From the NCBI GenBank assembly GCA_944349595.1, contig CALVNF010000001.1, positions 124,001-188,000 of the forward strand: a stretch of 64,000 nt of DNA, given 5' to 3'. The notes under the pieces are model-generated. The model worked only from the letters and a program-made list of their open reading frames with translations. It was not told the DNA's origin and did no database searches. The position numbers were made by a program, and so were the translations under genes. The stretch's first letter is position 1. Each line of letters begins with the position of its first letter. The stretch is from an uncultured Bacilli bacterium. GTDB lineage: Bacteria; Bacillota_I; Bacilli_A; RFN20; CAG-826. This document shows, piece after piece, positions 63,999 to 64,000 of the stretch.

Positions 63999-64000
63999 AA

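Overview
The window comes from an AT-rich (roughly 25-28% G+C outside the first 6 kb), gene-dense Gram-positive genome. Many lipoproteins carry a lipobox Cys, there is no sign of an outer membrane, and there are YhaM, RecX, HIT and ferritin genes, a diacylglycerol-type GT4 glycosyltransferase and SipW/TasA-type surface proteins. This fits an uncultured, probably host-associated Bacilli/Mollicutes-related Firmicute using genetic code 11; the placement is an inference from gene content. TGA is a normal stop at several genes, and tgg encodes Trp.

Layout. 1-6.15 kb: a tightly coupled, higher-G+C restriction/phage-defence operon (Z1 helicase, PD-(D/E)XK protein, AIPR, cytosine-5 methyltransferase, small nuclease-like protein) closed by a terminator. 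6.4-7.9 kb: an AAA ATPase/DUF4143 gene with a palindrome-flanked promoter. 7.9-21.3 kb: an orphan formyltransferase-C-like ORF, Thr-rich lipoproteins, and an ABC exporter operon that includes a secreted alpha-amylase. 21.5-26.5 kb: a second ATPase, a TetR regulator and a divergent MacB/FtsX-type ABC pair. 26.6-31.3 kb: paired lipoproteins (one with an in-frame TGA), a ZIP metal transporter, a third ATPase and ferritin. 31.6-39.2 kb: a collagen-repeat lipoprotein, then a SipW signal peptidase/TasA-like surface operon behind a promoter with a G10 tract. 39.2-44.3 kb: ATPase, copper P-type ATPase, ATPase. 44.4-52.4 kb: two secreted cysteine-peptidase/lipoprotein cassettes around an FRG-domain gene translationally coupled to a radical SAM/SPASM gene. 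52.4-64 kb: housekeeping-like genes (amidohydrolase, heterodimeric ABC exporter, LPG-synthase-like flippase, glycosyltransferase, recX, yhaM, HIT, a large lipoprotein and a gene cut by the window edge).

The most striking unexplained signal is regulatory. Five AAA/DUF4143 ATPases fall into two families, and each gene has its own repeat array at its promoter. In the three 'GLRRxGKS' genes, two 34-bp palindromes lie about one promoter length apart and bracket a TTGnnA-17-TATAAT promoter; centre-to-centre spacing is 73, 74 and 85 bp, i.e. equal or offset by one helical turn. In the two 'GPKWCGKT' genes, four tandem 23-bp units precede the start, and in one case they run into the -35 box. Core motifs are shared but flanks are gene-specific, as expected for co-diverging autoregulators or selfish, incompatibility-like elements. 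Other points of interest are the G10 promoter spacer (probable phase variation), the FRG/radical SAM/cysteine peptidase cluster, and at least eight genes with no Shine-Dalgarno and a -10 box 5-9 nt before ATG (candidate leaderless mRNAs).
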